The notes under the pieces: model-generated
Databases searched by the model: none
What the model saw: only the letters and a program-made list of their open reading frames with translations
Told to the model about the DNA's origin: nothing
Shown: one piece after another, positions 63,137 to 64,000 of the stretch
How positions within the stretch are numbered: the stretch's first letter is position 1
How the letters are laid out: every line of letters starts with the position of its first letter
Assembly: GCF_025263685.1 (NCBI RefSeq)
Contig: NZ_CP092109.1
Location: forward strand, 2,915,001-2,979,000
Length of the DNA: 64,000 nucleotides
Source: Geoalkalibacter halelectricus
GTDB lineage: Bacteria; Desulfobacterota; Desulfuromonadia; Desulfuromonadales; Geoalkalibacteraceae
Direction: 5' to 3'
Position numbers and translations under genes: made by a program

Positions 63137-63427
63137 TCAACAGCAAGTTCCGTTGTTGACCCGCTCACGCAATTCCTTACCGGTCTTGAAGAACGGCGTC
63201 TTCTTGGGCGGAATTTTCACCAAATCGCCGCTTTTGGGATTGCGTGCCTCGCGAGCATCGCGCTCACGGATGGTAAACGAGCCAAAGCCGCGAATCTCAA
63301 CGCGATCCCCTCCAATGAGCGCCTGGCTGATGCTGTCGAAAATGGTGTTGACGACCAATTCAGCCTCTTTTTTACTCAAGGCCACGTTTTCGACCGCCAA
63401 CTGCTCAATCAATTCACTTTTCGTCAT
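63137..63427 (-). CDS. ihfB: Integration host factor beta subunit / HU-family DNA-bending protein
   Basis: 96 residues: MTKSELIEQLAVENVALSKK, then DSISQALIGGDRVEIRGFGS, then NPKSGDLVKIPPKKTPFFKTGKEL. The R/K-rich beta arm and IPPKK motif match IHF-beta better than HU. It bends DNA and often helps sigma-54 activators reach their promoters. It lies 18 bp after sppA on the minus strand, with CAGGAG upstream of the ATG. The C-terminal NNGTCC is slightly unusual. Confidence 0.93.
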   Translation of the reverse strand: MTKSELIEQLAVENVALSKKEAELVVNTIFDSISQALIGGDRVEIRGFGSFTIRERDAREARNPKSGDLVKIPPKKTPFFKTGKELRERVNNGTCC

Positions 63428-63445
63428 GGTGTCATATCTCCTGTT

Positions 63446-64000
63446 TCAATTCACCTGCCACAAATATTGCAGGCCATCGGCATTCTGCCCCTGCAGACTC
63501 TGGCGCACGCGGGTCACGCTTTCCTGAATCAGATACTCAAAGAACCTGGGTCTTTCGGGCGCGGGATAGACGGTGCGGGGTTCGCCTTTGATGCCCGCCA
63601 TCTCGCCGGCCACAAGGATCGCATCGCGCAAATTCCCCAGATCGTCCACAAGCCCCAGGGACAGGGCCTGACGTCCGCTGAAAATGCGTCCGTCGGCAAG
63701 TCCCACCACCTCGGCATAGTCCATGGAGCGCCCCTGGGCCACCGCGGATACGAACTGGTCGTGAACATCATTGATGAGTTCTTGAAGGATGTGTTCTTCC
63801 TCCGCGCTCATGGGGCGCACCGGTGAGCCGATATCCTTGTGCTCCCCACTTTTAATCACCCGGTTCTTGAGCCCTATTTTGTCAAGAAGCTCCTGAAAAT
63901 TGGTAAATTCCATGATCACGCCGATGCTGCCGGTTATCGTACCAGGATTGGCGAGAATGCGGCTGGCGGGCGCGGCGATGTAGTAGCCGCCTGAGGCCGC
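63446..64000 (-). CDS. sppA: Signal peptide peptidase SppA, C-terminal part (cut by window end)
   Basis: The frame is open to the right edge. It begins inside the catalytic-Ser segment (ASGGYYIAAPASRILANPGT) followed by GSIGVIMEF and GRIFSGRQALSLGLVDDLGN, diagnostic of S49 peptidases. The missing N-terminal part should carry the TM helix and catalytic Lys. SppA degrades released signal peptides in the membrane. It is the upstream neighbour of ihfB. Confidence 0.93.
   Translation of the reverse strand, partial: AASGGYYIAAPASRILANPGTITGSIGVIMEFTNFQELLDKIGLKNRVIKSGEHKDIGSPVRPMSAEEEHILQELINDVHDQFVSAVAQGRSMDYAEVVGLADGRIFSGRQALSLGLVDDLGNLRDAILVAGEMAGIKGEPRTVYPAPERPRFFEYLIQESVTRVRQSLQGQNADGLQYLWQVN

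Noticed and set aside
62807-63826. Plus-strand open frame across the RNA pair, ihfB and sppA
   Set aside because: It covers two structured RNAs and the antisense of two conserved genes.

Overview
The window reads as a GC-rich chromosomal segment of an anaerobic, respiratory Desulfobacterota/Desulfuromonadales-type bacterium (Geobacter or Geoalkalibacter relatives). This is inference from gene content: a chemoreceptor with a periplasmic CxxCH heme motif, a quinone-linked periplasmic [NiFe] hydrogenase of the Geobacter hyb kind, a cytoplasmic [NiFe] hydrogenase of the HydABDG kind, and many two-component and PATAN/MshEN-type signalling proteins. No rRNA or tRNA gene was seen. The genus cannot be fixed from the sequence alone.

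Layout. 1-12.6 kb: the end of a histidine kinase, then a chemotaxis cluster (short MCP, cheY, STAS protein, cheA, cheW, MCP, cheR, two response regulators, cheB) and a rhomboid-TPR membrane protein. 12.7-13.2 kb: a ribbon-helix-helix/ParE toxin-antitoxin pair. 13.5-19 kb: a cytoplasmic NAD(P)-linked hydrogenase whose beta and gamma subunits are fused, with a maturation protease fused to a nucleotidyltransferase-like domain. 19-22.7 kb, minus strand: hypA-B-C-D-E without hypF. 23-30 kb: an NtrC-family regulator, a sigma-54 promoter with a TTG-N5-CAA site, and the hybL-P-S-A-B uptake hydrogenase operon. 30-34.6 kb: two large chemoreceptors, one with a heme c motif. 34.8-44.2 kb: phoB-phoR-pstS-C-A-B-phoU. 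44.3-54.2 kb: two lytic transglycosylases, a membrane PATAN-domain protein, a sigma-54 activator, clpB, an MshEN-REC protein and a thioredoxin-fold protein. 54.3-54.6 kb: a group II intron remnant just after a terminator. 54.7-60.7 kb: an APH/P-loop kinase, then a partner-switching set made of a small membrane protein, a sodium-symporter-fused PP2C phosphatase, a STAS antagonist and an anti-sigma-type kinase. 60.8-64 kb: lgt and an RluA-type synthase (minus), a 6S RNA followed by a second rod-shaped RNA (plus), then ihfB and the end of sppA (minus).

The two hydrogenases share one Hyp maturation set, so cytoplasmic NAD(P)-linked and periplasmic quinone-linked hydrogen metabolism are encoded together. 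Several short repeat families (7-bp-period tracts, CACCGCGGAG palindromes, GGGGTCGC palindromes, GTAGGGGCG palindromes) fill intergenic gaps, mostly around the hydrogenase and chemotaxis genes, and in places supply start or stop codons. The observations I consider most worth following are the symporter-PP2C/STAS/kinase module, the RNA downstream of 6S, the protease-nucleotidyltransferase fusion, and MshEN-like repeats shared by three otherwise unrelated signalling proteins.
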